DNA of 19,591 bases from Gemmatimonadota bacterium (GCA_003697105.1 RFFQ01000164.1:1-19591); one strand, 5' to 3'. Positions 1 through 7,998 are shown, counted from the first letter of the stretch. The notes: a model not told the origin generated them from the letters alone. Numbers and translations: made by a program.

Positions 1-333
1 GAAGCCTTGATCAAAATCATTAACCGCGAGTGCTTACGCTGGTATTTGATGACGCATCACAAAGAGCAATTTCAATCGATCTCGGAATTGCAAGAGGCGC
101 TGGATACCTTTGTCGAGTACTATAATTGGTATCGGGGACACCGCGCGATCTCGTATCATACGCCCGGAAGTGTTTATGCCGGATATCAGCCCAAACGATA
201 CCGATTAGGTGCCTTACCGGCAGCCGATATCCTGCTCGGACATCTCCCAGGACTAGAAGGAAAAAGCAAAGAACCACCACCCATTGTCGATCACGCCTTT
301 AGAAAAAGGCATCTGGCACTTGTGACGGTCTAA
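1..333 (+). CDS. DDE/integrase-core transposase, C-terminal fragment (5' end outside window)
   Basis: The reading frame is open to the left edge and ends at TAA 331-333, so only about the last 110 residues are visible. They match the end of an integrase-core (rve) transposase of the IS3/IS481 type. The first residue in the window is a Glu followed by a helix ending NREC, which fits the region of the third catalytic acidic residue of the DDE triad. About 40 residues later comes YYNWYRGHRAISYHTPGSVY, matching the conserved YN..R.H.....TP block near the end of this domain. A basic tail follows. Whether the element is intact cannot be judged, because the catalytic Asp residues and the left end lie outside the window. 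No clear terminal inverted repeat of an insertion sequence is identifiable downstream. Confidence 0.8.
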   Translation, partial: EALIKIINRECLRWYLMTHHKEQFQSISELQEALDTFVEYYNWYRGHRAISYHTPGSVYAGYQPKRYRLGALPAADILLGHLPGLEGKSKEPPPIVDHAFRKRHLALVTV

Positions 334-363
334 AATTCTCACAGGTCAGGTGATAGAACAGGC

Positions 364-403
364 TATATGCCTGCCAGTCCTTTGAAAGGGTGGCAGGCAT
401 ATA
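364..403. repeat. Perfect 13-bp inverted repeat (hairpin) between transposase and pyrophosphatase genes
   Basis: The arms TATATGCCTGCCA (364-376) and TGGCAGGCATATA (391-403) are exact reverse complements around a 14-nt centre, which itself holds CCTTT-G-AAAGG. It lies between the converging ends of the transposase and the pyrophosphatase gene, so it could stop transcription from both sides. Neither strand has a run of T after the stem, so it is not a classical intrinsic terminator. It may instead be tied to the end of the mobile element. Confidence 0.6.
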
Positions 404-434
404 ACACCAACAATAACGAAGCATCCAAAGCACG

Positions 435-1583
435 CTATCCTTGCTCCCGGTAACGACGTTCACACTCCCGAATGATACGAATCGCCGCCTCGTGCCCATC
501 CCATCCTTCTACACCGACCTTTTTCTCCTCTAAGTCCTTGTAAATAGTAAAGAAGTGCTCAATTTCTTTGAGCAAATGAGGTGGCACATCGTCCAGCGAT
601 TCCAAATGATTCCATAGGGGGTCCAATACCGGAACACATAAAATTTTCTCATCCGGACCCTTTTCATCCCACATTTTGAAGAGTCCCACCGGTTTTGCTT
701 CGATCATACAACCGGGGAAGGTCGGTTCCCAGACCAGCACCAGGGCATCTAACGGGTCACCATCTTGGGCTAAGGTATTGGGAATAAAGCCATAATCACT
801 GGGGTAATGGACGGCAGAAAACAACATCCGGTCAAACTTAACCACATTATGCTCTTTATCGTATTCATACTTGTTGCGGCTGCCTTTGGGGATTTCAATC
901 AAGACGGTTACCGTGATGTTCTCATCCTCTTTTAGTTGTCCAATGCTCATCTTTTTCAAGAGATCGGGGCGATCTTCCAAGGCGATCCGGGCAATTTCGA
1001 CAAAATCATACAACCAATCCTCAAACTGATCCAGAGCTTGATCCCGTTTTTGGGTGGCGGTTTTTAATTCCTGCCGCTCAGTTTCCATCGTTTGATATGC
1101 TTGTGCCACCCGGTCTAGTCCCGGCAAATCGGCTTCCAGTTTCGCGGCGCTAATCCCAAACGAGCTTAATTTGGTGATAATCTTCTCATGGGACAAGGCA
1201 GTGGTATAAAAATGACGAGCTTGGGTCAGCCACTCCTTAAAATCGCGCTCTCGTGGCGATTCCAAATCCAGTATTTGCAATAACTTTGGCTCGTTTTTCA
1301 AAGCGATTCTTGCGACGCGTAAATGTCGCCGGTAGTTTTTTTCCACGCTCTCGCGGACCAGCTCATAATTTTGGGTGGCTTCTTGATAGCCTCCGGATTC
1401 ATTCAATTGGTGCAGATGCCGTTCAACAGTGGTATCATAGAGCGCTTTACCCGCCGCTATTGTGGTCAGATCGTAGCCAAATTCCGCCAAATAGGGCTGA
1501 ATCTCCCGGTCCGTGAGAGCGGTTTGCAAGGCAGTTTGCGCCAGTGCTAAATGTTCATCTAAGGTTAATTTGTGTTTTGCCAT
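435..1583 (-). CDS. ppa: Inorganic pyrophosphatase (family I) with a ~215-residue N-terminal helical domain
   Basis: The last ~160 residues are a family I soluble pyrophosphatase, which hydrolyses pyrophosphate to phosphate in the cytosol. Visible signatures are IEIPKGSRNKYEYD, HYPSDYGFIP, the metal-binding DGDPLDAL, KMWDEKGPDEK and FFTIYKDLE. The conserved acidic, Lys, Arg and Tyr active-site residues appear present. The enzyme alone is usually 160-220 aa, whereas this protein is about 382 aa. The extra N-terminal part is rich in charged helices and carries two similar segments, RVARIALKNEPKLLQIL and EIARIALEDRPDLLKKM, so it looks like a separate helical domain of unknown role. The frame runs unbroken through the junction, and the Met at 950 before the enzyme part has no Shine-Dalgarno. 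I chose ATG 1581-1583 because GAGGAT lies 8 nt upstream. ATG 1599-1601, overlapping the methyltransferase stop as TGATG, is the alternative. It is probably co-transcribed with that gene. Confidence 0.88.
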   Translation of the reverse strand: MAKHKLTLDEHLALAQTALQTALTDREIQPYLAEFGYDLTTIAAGKALYDTTVERHLHQLNESGGYQEATQNYELVRESVEKNYRRHLRVARIALKNEPKLLQILDLESPRERDFKEWLTQARHFYTTALSHEKIITKLSSFGISAAKLEADLPGLDRVAQAYQTMETERQELKTATQKRDQALDQFEDWLYDFVEIARIALEDRPDLLKKMSIGQLKEDENITVTVLIEIPKGSRNKYEYDKEHNVVKFDRMLFSAVHYPSDYGFIPNTLAQDGDPLDALVLVWEPTFPGCMIEAKPVGLFKMWDEKGPDEKILCVPVLDPLWNHLESLDDVPPHLLKEIEHFFTIYKDLEEKKVGVEGWDGHEAAIRIIRECERRYREQG

Positions 1584-1600
1584 GTATCTATCCTCATTCA

Positions 1601-2575
1601 TCAAGGGGTAATCTCCGTTAACTTTGTAATCTCATTGCCCTCACATGTCCAGCACTGCAGGGAATCCAACCTCCGTTTTTTCATGGACTTGAATGGTGCT
1701 GGCAACCGGCGTTTGGTGAGTCTTTTTTCGGCGACGCCATTTTGAGCACAACCTAGCAGTAAACCGTATCCTTTGTGCCATCGCGGGCGGCCTAGCACTC
1801 GCACGGCGTTTCGGGGCAAGGCGGGAAAGGGTCGTTTATCCAGTACCAAATAGCTAAGCGGCAAACTGCGCAAATCCACCCCAGCCAGCCGCGCAAATTT
1901 GCTCCAATTTGGGTCGTGGAAAATCTCCGGCGGGGAATCCGCAAAAAAATGACACCAATGGGGTTGATGTTCCGGTAGCAACAAGCCGCAGGTCATTTGA
2001 TGGGGACAAGGGGCAATGATGTTAAAATCGGGTGTGAGGCGCTCCCGAATATCAATTAATTGGTGGCTCACGGCATACGTACCCGGCTCCACCCAGATGA
2101 TTGCCGTCGCTTGGCGAGCCAAAGTTAGCAGGTCACTCACCCGATCTGGGGAAAGTTCCGTCAACACATGGCTGATCAGGCAGATACCGCCGGTAATGCC
2201 GGACCGAATCTCGACGTTCAGCTTGGGGAAAGCGTGCTTCGCGCGATTCGCGGCGAAATGCCGGGCACGGGGTGAGCGATCCCATAAACAAAGGGATTGC
2301 ACCCGGTCTGCCCCAAATTGGTCGAGAAAGGTACGATGTGCCACACCACTACCGCAACCCCAATCCAGCAACATACCGGTTGGGGGTTGCCAATTCCGGC
2401 GCACCAATTCGCGCAAGACATATTGCCACTTCCAGCGGATACGTTGGGCAAACGTTTCGTCGTAGTGGTGCAGGTCATCTTCTGATTGCCAATAATCATG
2501 TGTGCCGGCAGTGCCGGTTAAAAATGCCTTGCGCAATCGTTCGAGTGTTTTCCAGTTGATAGTCGTCCAATCCAT
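1601..2575 (-). CDS. Rsm22-like (METTL17-type) SAM-dependent methyltransferase
   Basis: This is a 324-aa class I methyltransferase. The SAM-binding motif I, LLDWGCGSGVAH, lies at residues 69-80, and HVLTEL near 136-141 fits the next core strand. The C-terminal half has the features of the Rsm22 family: PCPHQMTC (C190, C196), WCHF (C208), a LSYLVLDK strand, and a late Cys in LLLGC (C275). In mitochondrial METTL17/Rsm22 four cysteines bind a 4Fe-4S cluster and the protein acts in small ribosomal subunit assembly. C190, C196, C208 and C275 are candidates for the same site here, though the spacing differs. A CWTC pair (308-311) sits in the basic tail. The ATG at 2573-2575 has only a weak ribosome binding site. 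The gene is followed at once by the pyrophosphatase gene. A role in ribosome assembly is inferred from the family. Confidence 0.75.
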   Translation of the reverse strand: MDWTTINWKTLERLRKAFLTGTAGTHDYWQSEDDLHHYDETFAQRIRWKWQYVLRELVRRNWQPPTGMLLDWGCGSGVAHRTFLDQFGADRVQSLCLWDRSPRARHFAANRAKHAFPKLNVEIRSGITGGICLISHVLTELSPDRVSDLLTLARQATAIIWVEPGTYAVSHQLIDIRERLTPDFNIIAPCPHQMTCGLLLPEHQPHWCHFFADSPPEIFHDPNWSKFARLAGVDLRSLPLSYLVLDKRPFPALPRNAVRVLGRPRWHKGYGLLLGCAQNGVAEKRLTKRRLPAPFKSMKKRRLDSLQCWTCEGNEITKLTEITP

Positions 2576-2633
2576 AGTGACCGGTATTCAAAATAGAGCA
2601 AGTAAACATCGTTGAAATCCGCCGGGTATGGGC

Positions 2634-2665
2634 AAAAAAACACCCGCTGACGGACTCAACGGGTG
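2634..2665 (-). terminator. Intrinsic terminator of the aldolase gene
   Basis: Read on the minus strand, CACCCGTTGA and TCAGCGGGTG form a 10-bp stem with one G-U pair and a 5-nt loop (arms at 2656-2665 and 2641-2650). It is followed directly by seven T (2634-2640). It lies about 30 bp after the aldolase stop and separates that gene from the methyltransferase gene. Confidence 0.92.
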
Positions 2666-2696
2666 CTTCTTTTGAACCTTAAAACCGGGAACCAAT

Positions 2697-3752
2697 TTAC
2701 GCTACAGTAACTTCATCTGTCAGATAAACATCCTGAATGGCGTTCAGCAGTGCGACGCCCTCATCCATGGGGCGTTGGAACGCTTTCCGCCCGGAGATCA
2801 AGCCCATACCCCCCGCACGCTTGTTGATAACAGCGGTCTTGACGGCTTGTGCCAAGTCTCCCGCACCACTGGAAGCGCCACCGGAGTTGATCAACCCAAT
2901 GCGACCCATGTAGCAATTTGCCACCTGATAACGGGTCAAGTCAATCGGATTGTCAGAGGTCAAATCCTCATACACTTTTTTGTGGGTTTTGGCAAATTTA
3001 AGGGCATTAAAACCGCCATTAGTTTCCGGTTGTTTTTGTTTAACAATATCGGCTTCGATAGTTACCCCCAAATGATTTGCCTGACCGGTCATATCCGCCG
3101 CAACGTGATAATCCGTGCCATCCTTTTTGAACGCCGAATTGCGCAGATAGCACCACAAAATAGTACCCATCCCCAATTCGTGCGCGTATTGAAAGGCTTC
3201 GCTAACTTCAATGATTTGGCGGCTTGATTCTTCCGAACCGTAGTAAATCGTGGCACCAACCGCCACCGCCCCCATATCGAACGCCTGCTCCACCGAGGCA
3301 AACATAATTTGATCGTACTTATTGGGATAGGTCAGCAATTCGTTGTGATTGATTTTAACAATAAACGGAATCTTGTGGGCATATTTCCGCGCAACCGCAC
3401 CCAACACCCCCAACGTGGAAGCGACGGCGTTACAACCCCCTTCAATGGCTAATTTGACGATATTTTCTGGATCAAAATAGATCGGATTGGGTGCAAATGA
3501 CGCCCCGGCAGTATGCTCAATCCCTTGGTCAACCGGTAAAATAGAGACATAGCCTGTACCCGCTAACCGGCCATGATTAAACAATTGCTGTAAACTGCGT
3601 AAAACCGGTATTGGGCGGTCAGATGCCATAAAGATACGATCCACAAAATCCGGTCCCGGCAAGTGAAGTTGGTCTTTAGGGATGGTTGTACACTCATGAC
3701 CGAGCAGGTCATCTGCTTCATCCCCTAACAGTTCGCGAATATGATCGATCAT
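2697..3752 (-). CDS. fbaB: Class I fructose-bisphosphate aldolase (FbaB/DhnA type)
   Basis: This enzyme cleaves fructose 1,6-bisphosphate reversibly to dihydroxyacetone phosphate and glyceraldehyde 3-phosphate through a Schiff base in the cytosol. It has the length (351 aa) and motifs of the archaeal-type class I aldolases such as E. coli Fba[45 protein letters not shown] with the likely Schiff-base Lys (residue 238), and [12 protein letters not shown] in the phosphate-binding region. The start is ATG 3750-3752, with AAAGGAGGAT 8 nt upstream. The GTG two codons earlier is too close to that site. It is a single gene, with its own terminator and a divergent neighbour (mpl). Metal-ligand features of class II aldolases are absent. 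The family assignment is secure. Confidence 0.95.
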   Translation of the reverse strand: MIDHIRELLGDEADDLLGHECTTIPKDQLHLPGPDFVDRIFMASDRPIPVLRSLQQLFNHGRLAGTGYVSILPVDQGIEHTAGASFAPNPIYFDPENIVKLAIEGGCNAVASTLGVLGAVARKYAHKIPFIVKINHNELLTYPNKYDQIMFASVEQAFDMGAVAVGATIYYGSEESSRQIIEVSEAFQYAHELGMGTILWCYLRNSAFKKDGTDYHVAADMTGQANHLGVTIEADIVKQKQPETNGGFNALKFAKTHKKVYEDLTSDNPIDLTRYQVANCYMGRIGLINSGGASSGAGDLAQAVKTAVINKRAGGMGLISGRKAFQRPMDEGVALLNAIQDVYLTDEVTVA

Positions 3753-3991
3753 CGACACATCCTCCTTTAAAAAGTAATGGAAAAAAAGAGTAAAAAGACG
3801 GTTATGACGTTATCAAAAACAAATGGGAAAATCAAGGAAAAAATAGCGATTTATCCGAAAATTTCTCGTTGCGTTTTTAGGGGGAAGCCTCTATTATTGA
3901 AGCCATCTTCCGGCAAGGGGTATCGAGACCTCAACCCCGGAATCCAGCATATTTTTTCCATCCGAATACTTAATTAATGATAGCATAATAG
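3753..3991. promoter_or_regulatory. Divergent intergenic region between fbaB and mpl
   Basis: These 239 bp are AT-rich and contain no convincing gene. A weak candidate promoter for fbaB on the minus strand is TTGATT (3830-3835), 17 bp, TAACGT (3807-3812), placing the start well upstream of a strong AAAGGAGG site. The mpl side is described separately. Confidence 0.45.
3869..3897 (+). promoter_or_regulatory. Candidate sigma70-type promoter for the mpl operon
   Basis: TTGCGT (3869-3874), a 17-bp spacer and TATTAT (3892-3897) fit a vegetative promoter with a good -10 and a half-matching -35. The resulting leader to the mpl start would be nearly 90 nt. It contains a bulged hairpin: TTCC 3908-3911 and GGGGT 3917-3921 pair with ACCCC 3934-3938 and GGAA 3939-3942. 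A T6 run follows at 3952-3957. Confidence 0.4.
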
Positions 3992-5395
3992 ATGAATCAC
4001 ATTCATTTTATCGGTATTTGCGGCACGGCAATGGCCTCCGTAGCCGTGATGTTCAAGCAATGTGGCATTCAGGTCACGGGGTCGGATCAAAACGTATATC
4101 CTCCGATGAGTACCTTTCTCGCCGAGAATGGCATTGACGTGAAAACGGGCTACAGTCCGGCGAATTTAGAACCGGCACCGGATATTGTCGTGATTGGCAA
4201 TGCCATTTCACGCGGGAACCCGGAAGTGGAAGCAGTGTTAGAGCGGCATCTGAATTATGCCTCTTTGCCGGAAATGTTGCGCGAAAATTTTATCCGCGGG
4301 CGCACCTCAGTTGTCATAACCGGTACTCACGGCAAAACGACAACCACCAGCCTCGTCGCATGGCTGTTACACTCAGCCGGAAAGGCGCCGGGGTTTATGG
4401 TGGGCGGTATTCCGCTCAATTTTGGCACCAGCGCACGCCTTCCACGGGGTGAAATTTTCGTCTGTGAAGGCGATGAATACGACACTGCCTTTTTTGACAA
4501 GCGTTCTAAATTCCTGAACTACCTACCGGATATGGTGGTGATTAACAATCTGGAATTTGATCATGCCGATATTTTTGATTCCCTGAAAGATATTCAAAAG
4601 TCTTTCCGCCAGTTGGTCAACTTAATTCCCCGAACAGGGCGGATTTGGGTCAATGGAGACGATGAAAATGCACTCGCCGTTGTGGATCATGCCTTTTGTC
4701 CCGTCGAGACTTTCGGATTTTCGGCAGGTTGTGATTGGCAGGCTGTTGGTATTCACCCAACCCCTACCGGCACTCGTTTTAACATTCGTTACCGGAAGTA
4801 CACCTTCCCGGAATTGACGCTCCCGCTATGGGGCAATCATAATGTTAAAAATGCCTTGGCGGCAACGGCACTGAGCTATCATCTCGGCTTGAAAAAAAAT
4901 GATATTCGACACGGGTTAGCCACGTTTCAAGGGGTTAAACGTCGTTTAGAACAGCTCGCTGAGATCCATACGATAACCCTTTATGATGATTTTGCCCATC
5001 ATCCGACCGCCATCCGCGAAACCTTGATTGCTTTGCGCCACAAGCATCCCAACCGGCGGCTCGTCGTTGCCCTCGATCCCCGTAGCAATACGATGGTACG
5101 GCACTTCCACCAAGAGACCTTACCGGTCGCTCTGGCACAAGCGGATGTTATTCTATTTAACGATTTACATCGCAAAGACACCATTGAGGTGGGTCAACGG
5201 TTACACCTCGATCCAATCGTTCAGAAATTAACCCGTCAAGGTAAGATCGCCCATGCTTACGCCTCAGCAGATGAGATTTTAAGCGCGTTGAGTACCATGC
5301 TTATGCCCAACGATGTGGTTGTTCTGATGAGCAATGGTGGCTTTGGCGGGATTCACCAGCATCTTATTAACCACCTCCAAAGGAAACCCTCATGA
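3992..5395 (+). CDS. mpl: UDP-N-acetylmuramate:L-alanyl-gamma-D-glutamyl-meso-diaminopimelate ligase
   Basis: This Mur-ligase relative attaches the recovered tripeptide L-Ala-D-Glu-meso-DAP to UDP-MurNAc in peptidoglycan recycling, using ATP in the cytosol. Three domains are visible. The N-terminal UDP-binding fold begins HIHFIGICGTAM and continues with GSDQNVYPPM and VIGNAISRGNP, which are Mpl-specific. The ATPase domain has GTHGKTTTT (111-119) and EGDEYDTAFFDKRSKF. The C-terminal domain has YDDFAHHPTAIRETL and ALDPRSNTM. The 467 residues match the usual ~455-470. The ATG at 3992 has little Shine-Dalgarno, which is unusual beside its neighbours. The stop overlaps the next start as ATGA. The gene implies DAP-type peptidoglycan that is recycled. 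Confidence 0.95.
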   Translation: MNHIHFIGICGTAMASVAVMFKQCGIQVTGSDQNVYPPMSTFLAENGIDVKTGYSPANLEPAPDIVVIGNAISRGNPEVEAVLERHLNYASLPEMLRENFIRGRTSVVITGTHGKTTTTSLVAWLLHSAGKAPGFMVGGIPLNFGTSARLPRGEIFVCEGDEYDTAFFDKRSKFLNYLPDMVVINNLEFDHADIFDSLKDIQKSFRQLVNLIPRTGRIWVNGDDENALAVVDHAFCPVETFGFSAGCDWQAVGIHPTPTGTRFNIRYRKYTFPELTLPLWGNHNVKNALAATALSYHLGLKKNDIRHGLATFQGVKRRLEQLAEIHTITLYDDFAHHPTAIRETLIALRHKHPNRRLVVALDPRSNTMVRHFHQETLPVALAQADVILFNDLHRKDTIEVGQRLHLDPIVQKLTRQGKIAHAYASADEILSALSTMLMPNDVVVLMSNGGFGGIHQHLINHLQRKPS

Positions 5396-5943
5396 CCACC
5401 AAACGAACGCCTGCCGAAAATATCGAAATTGTCTGGCAAAATGTTGAAGCCGCATTTCTCGCGGATGCGCGAGCCCGGCTTCAGAAAATGTACTTACCGT
5501 GGATTTGCCAATCGTTGGAAATGCTCTCCGAGGAAGACATTTGGTGGCGACCGAATCCACACTCCAACAGTGCGGGGAATTTGGTGTTACACTTATGTGG
5601 GAATATCCGCCAATGGGTCATCACGGGGCTAACCGGAGCAGACGATCAGCGCCAACGAGACGCCGAGTTTGCACCGGGTCAACATCCATCCCGGGCGGAA
5701 TTAATCGAGCTTCTCCAGCAAACATTGCAAGAAGTGGATCAGGTGCTGGAACATCTTTCACCGGATAAACTCCTAAAATACCATACCATTCAGGGATTTC
5801 GGGAGACCGGTCTGACGGCAATTTTTCATGCGGTGGAGCATTTTTCATATCACACCGGACAAATTGCGTATATCGCCAAATTACGCGGTGGAAAGCCAAC
5901 CCATTTTTATGATGACAACCAATTGAACACCCCGAAATCCTGA
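5392..5943 (+). CDS. DinB/DUF1572-like metal-binding four-helix protein
   Basis: This 183-aa protein of the DinB/YfiT-like four-helix bundle superfamily resembles the DUF1572 branch: WWRPNPHSNSAGNLVLHLCG, the RQRDAEF stretch and HAVEHFSYHTGQI near the end. Histidines 67, 150 and 154 stand where this superfamily binds a divalent metal. Members include thiol-dependent transferases (for example with bacillithiol or mycothiol), but the substrate here cannot be told. Its ATG overlaps the mpl stop by 4 nt (ATGA), so translation is probably coupled. A role next to peptidoglycan recycling is not obvious and may be only co-expression. Confidence 0.85.
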   Translation: MTTKRTPAENIEIVWQNVEAAFLADARARLQKMYLPWICQSLEMLSEEDIWWRPNPHSNSAGNLVLHLCGNIRQWVITGLTGADDQRQRDAEFAPGQHPSRAELIELLQQTLQEVDQVLEHLSPDKLLKYHTIQGFRETGLTAIFHAVEHFSYHTGQIAYIAKLRGGKPTHFYDDNQLNTPKS

Positions 5944-5957
5944 AGGGAGAACCCTAA

Positions 5958-7694
5958 ATGCTTGAAAACTATAATGAATTAATCACCGGTTTAGATCATG
6001 TTATAGGGGACATTTTACAGCTCGCCCACCAACGGCATTTGACGACGCTTACTCAATTCCTGACAGATCATGTTCGCTTAAAATTGCAAAAAAACGAGTT
6101 TTACATTGTCGTTTTAGGAGAGTTTAACGCCGGTAAATCTTCGCTAATCAATGCGTTACTTCAGAAGGATGTCCTTCCCACATCGGTTCGTCCGACGACG
6201 GCAACACTCAATGTGATCACCTATGGCGAATCTGCCCAAGCCACTGCCGTGGGTTATGATGGAACAACGACACCCATTGAACTTGACCAGTTGCGGAATT
6301 ACGTGACCGTAAGCGGCAGCCACACGGAAAAAGTCGCACAGGTGAACATCGAATATCCCCTAGATATGTTAAAAAATGGGGTCATCCTCGTGGACACGCC
6401 GGGAGTGAATGACATCAATCTGCAACGCACCGAGATCACGTCACACTACTTACCCAAAGCCGATGCCGCGTTATTTGTAATGGATTGTAAACAACCGATT
6501 AGCCTCTCCCAACTCCAATTTTTAAAGGAAAACGTGTTGGATAGTACCATCCAAAAGATATTTTTTATCCTGACCAAGATCGATCAGGTGGAAGAAGGGG
6601 AACGCGATGAGGTGCTAGCTTATGTTCGCGAAGAATTGAGCCGGGTGGTGGATCAACCTAAAGTATTTCCGTTTTCAGCAACCCGCGCCATAGCAGACCC
6701 GACCGACTACTATTACCAATATTTTCGGGATTCTCTGAATCAGTTTTTGGCACAAGATAAGGGTAACTTGGTACTCCTGAGCGGGCTAGCCAGTGCTCAG
6801 AATGCCATCAACACACTGAAACGGAGCGTGGCACTGGAAGAAAAAACGGTAAGTGACACGCTGGCAGATTTAGATGCAAAGATTGAAGCTATCCGCCCCC
6901 AAATTGAAGCCAAACAACGCGAAAAACAGCAATTGATTCAAGCAATTGACGATAAAATTGAGGAAGTAAACGGGTATTTTGTTTCCAGTTTACAGGTATT
7001 TACTCATGAATTTTCTCAAAAAATAGAAGATGAAATTCAAACAGCGAATGTGGATGATCTGAAAAAGTATTTGGCGGGGTTTGTGGAAAGCCGGTTTCGG
7101 GAGTGGCTCGATACAGAAAACCAGCGAATTCAAGACGAATTACGGAATTTTACTGCCGGAATTTTGCAACAGACCGGAGAAATTTTGAAAGAATTAGAAG
7201 ACCAATTTGCCCAACTCACGGAAATTCCGGCAAAACTTGACCTTGATATGACATACTTCACTCATGATGTCGCACTATTTGTGGGCGAGGGGCTGATCAT
7301 CTTGTTTAGTTTTTCATTACTCTCCGCACCATTCGCCATCATTAGCACCATTTTAGGTGGTGGAGCGCTTTATACCTACATGCGGGATTTGCGTCACGAA
7401 AAATTTCGAGAAGAATCGATCAAACGCACCCGGCAAGCCATTACCGAAACAAGTGAAACGCTGAAACCAAATGTTTACCAGCAATTGAGTGAATATGCCA
7501 ATCAACTAAAAACGTATGTGAATGATACGATTGAAACATCCATTCACTCTTTGGAAACCACCGTGGATCATATTCGCCAGCAAAAAACGCGTGAGGGCAC
7601 GCCGGTAACAGAACAGCGCCGGCAACTGGCAGAGCTGAACAATCAAATCGCCCAATTAGAGGACAAACTCCGGTCAATCCGTCAGAAAATATGA
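5958..7694 (+). CDS. Bacterial dynamin-like GTPase with C-terminal membrane segment
   Basis: This 578-aa large GTPase has P-loop GEFNAGKSS (54-62), switch RPTTAT (78-83), DTPG (146-149) and TKID (206-209), all typical of bacterial dynamin-like proteins. After the G domain comes a long helical, coiled-coil region (about 280-430). A hydrophobic stretch at about 437-475 (FVGEGLIILFSFSLLSAPFA...) is likely a membrane paddle or hairpin, and another charged coiled coil reaches the end. Such proteins bind and remodel membranes, with roles in fission, fusion or repair. The start follows GAAGGGAG at 8 nt, and it lies 14 nt after the DinB-like gene, so it is third in the mpl operon. Usually two such proteins occur side by side. 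Here there is only one. Confidence 0.9.
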   Translation: MLENYNELITGLDHVIGDILQLAHQRHLTTLTQFLTDHVRLKLQKNEFYIVVLGEFNAGKSSLINALLQKDVLPTSVRPTTATLNVITYGESAQATAVGYDGTTTPIELDQLRNYVTVSGSHTEKVAQVNIEYPLDMLKNGVILVDTPGVNDINLQRTEITSHYLPKADAALFVMDCKQPISLSQLQFLKENVLDSTIQKIFFILTKIDQVEEGERDEVLAYVREELSRVVDQPKVFPFSATRAIADPTDYYYQYFRDSLNQFLAQDKGNLVLLSGLASAQNAINTLKRSVALEEKTVSDTLADLDAKIEAIRPQIEAKQREKQQLIQAIDDKIEEVNGYFVSSLQVFTHEFSQKIEDEIQTANVDDLKKYLAGFVESRFREWLDTENQRIQDELRNFTAGILQQTGEILKELEDQFAQLTEIPAKLDLDMTYFTHDVALFVGEGLIILFSFSLLSAPFAIISTILGGGALYTYMRDLRHEKFREESIKRTRQAITETSETLKPNVYQQLSEYANQLKTYVNDTIETSIHSLETTVDHIRQQKTREGTPVTEQRRQLAELNNQIAQLEDKLRSIRQKI

Positions 7695-7763
7695 CACAAT
7701 TTCCATAGGTTGGCTGAATTTTACATCATAACAAAGCATTCGTTCAATGGAGGAAAAGCGACC

Positions 7764-7786
7764 AATAAAAACATAACCTTTTTATT
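7764..7786. repeat. AT-only inverted repeat after the dynamin-like gene
   Basis: AATAAAAA (7764-7771) and TTTTTATT (7779-7786) are perfect reverse complements around 7 nt. Lacking G-C pairs it would be a weak hairpin, possibly a poor terminator for the mpl operon. The rest of 7695-7854 holds no recognisable gene. TAGATTTG at 7832-7839 resembles the Bacteroidota -7 promoter element and lies upstream of the tRNA, but no matching -33 element is seen. Confidence 0.3.
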
Positions 7787-7854
7787 ATCAATAAATTAGA
7801 AGATATAAACTGCACACGACTAAATAGGTATTAGATTTGCAAATGTCATCCGGT

Positions 7855-7931
7855 GGCGGGTTGGAGAAGTTAGGTATCTCGTCTGGCTCATGACCAGAAG
7901 ATCCCCCGTTCGAATCGGGGACCCGCTACCA
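7855..7931 (+). tRNA. tRNA-Met(CAT), initiator-like with unusual positions
   Basis: A complete cloverleaf folds by eye. The acceptor stem is 7855-7861 with 7921-7927, and the D stem GAGA/TCTC is 7864-7867 with 7877-7880. The anticodon stem TCTGG/CCAGA (7882-7886, 7894-7898) carries anticodon CAT at 7889-7891. The T arm CCCCG-TTCGAAT-CGGGG is 7904-7920. A73 and an encoded CCA end at 7931. The A11-U24 pair and a weak first pair (G1-U72) are typical of bacterial initiators. However, the three G-C pairs of the anticodon stem are reduced to two (U29-A41 replaces G29-C41), and position 37 is G instead of A. It is most likely an initiator variant. Elongator Met and Ile2 (lysidine-modified) remain possible. 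Confidence 0.93.
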
Positions 7932-7932
7932 T

Positions 7933-7969
7933 AAAAAAGCCTCTCAATTTTGAAATTGAGAGGCTTTTT
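7933..7969. terminator. Bidirectional terminator after the tRNA
   Basis: GCCTCTCAATTT (7939-7950) and AAATTGAGAGGC (7953-7964) form a perfect 12-bp stem, followed by TTTTT and preceded by six A. It can end both the tRNA transcript (+) and the convergent four-gene operon (-). Confidence 0.93.
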
Positions 7970-7998
7970 GTTATGCCGGAACGGTGAATAGGGTACAT

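Noticed and set aside
948-950. Internal ATG as separate start of a normal-length pyrophosphatase
   Set aside because: No Shine-Dalgarno precedes it, and the frame continues upstream through a well-formed domain with a good start.
3777-3977. Open frame of 66 codons on the plus strand in the fbaB-mpl gap
   Set aside because: It is Lys-rich from AT-rich DNA, has no ribosome binding site or recognisable domain, and covers both candidate promoters.
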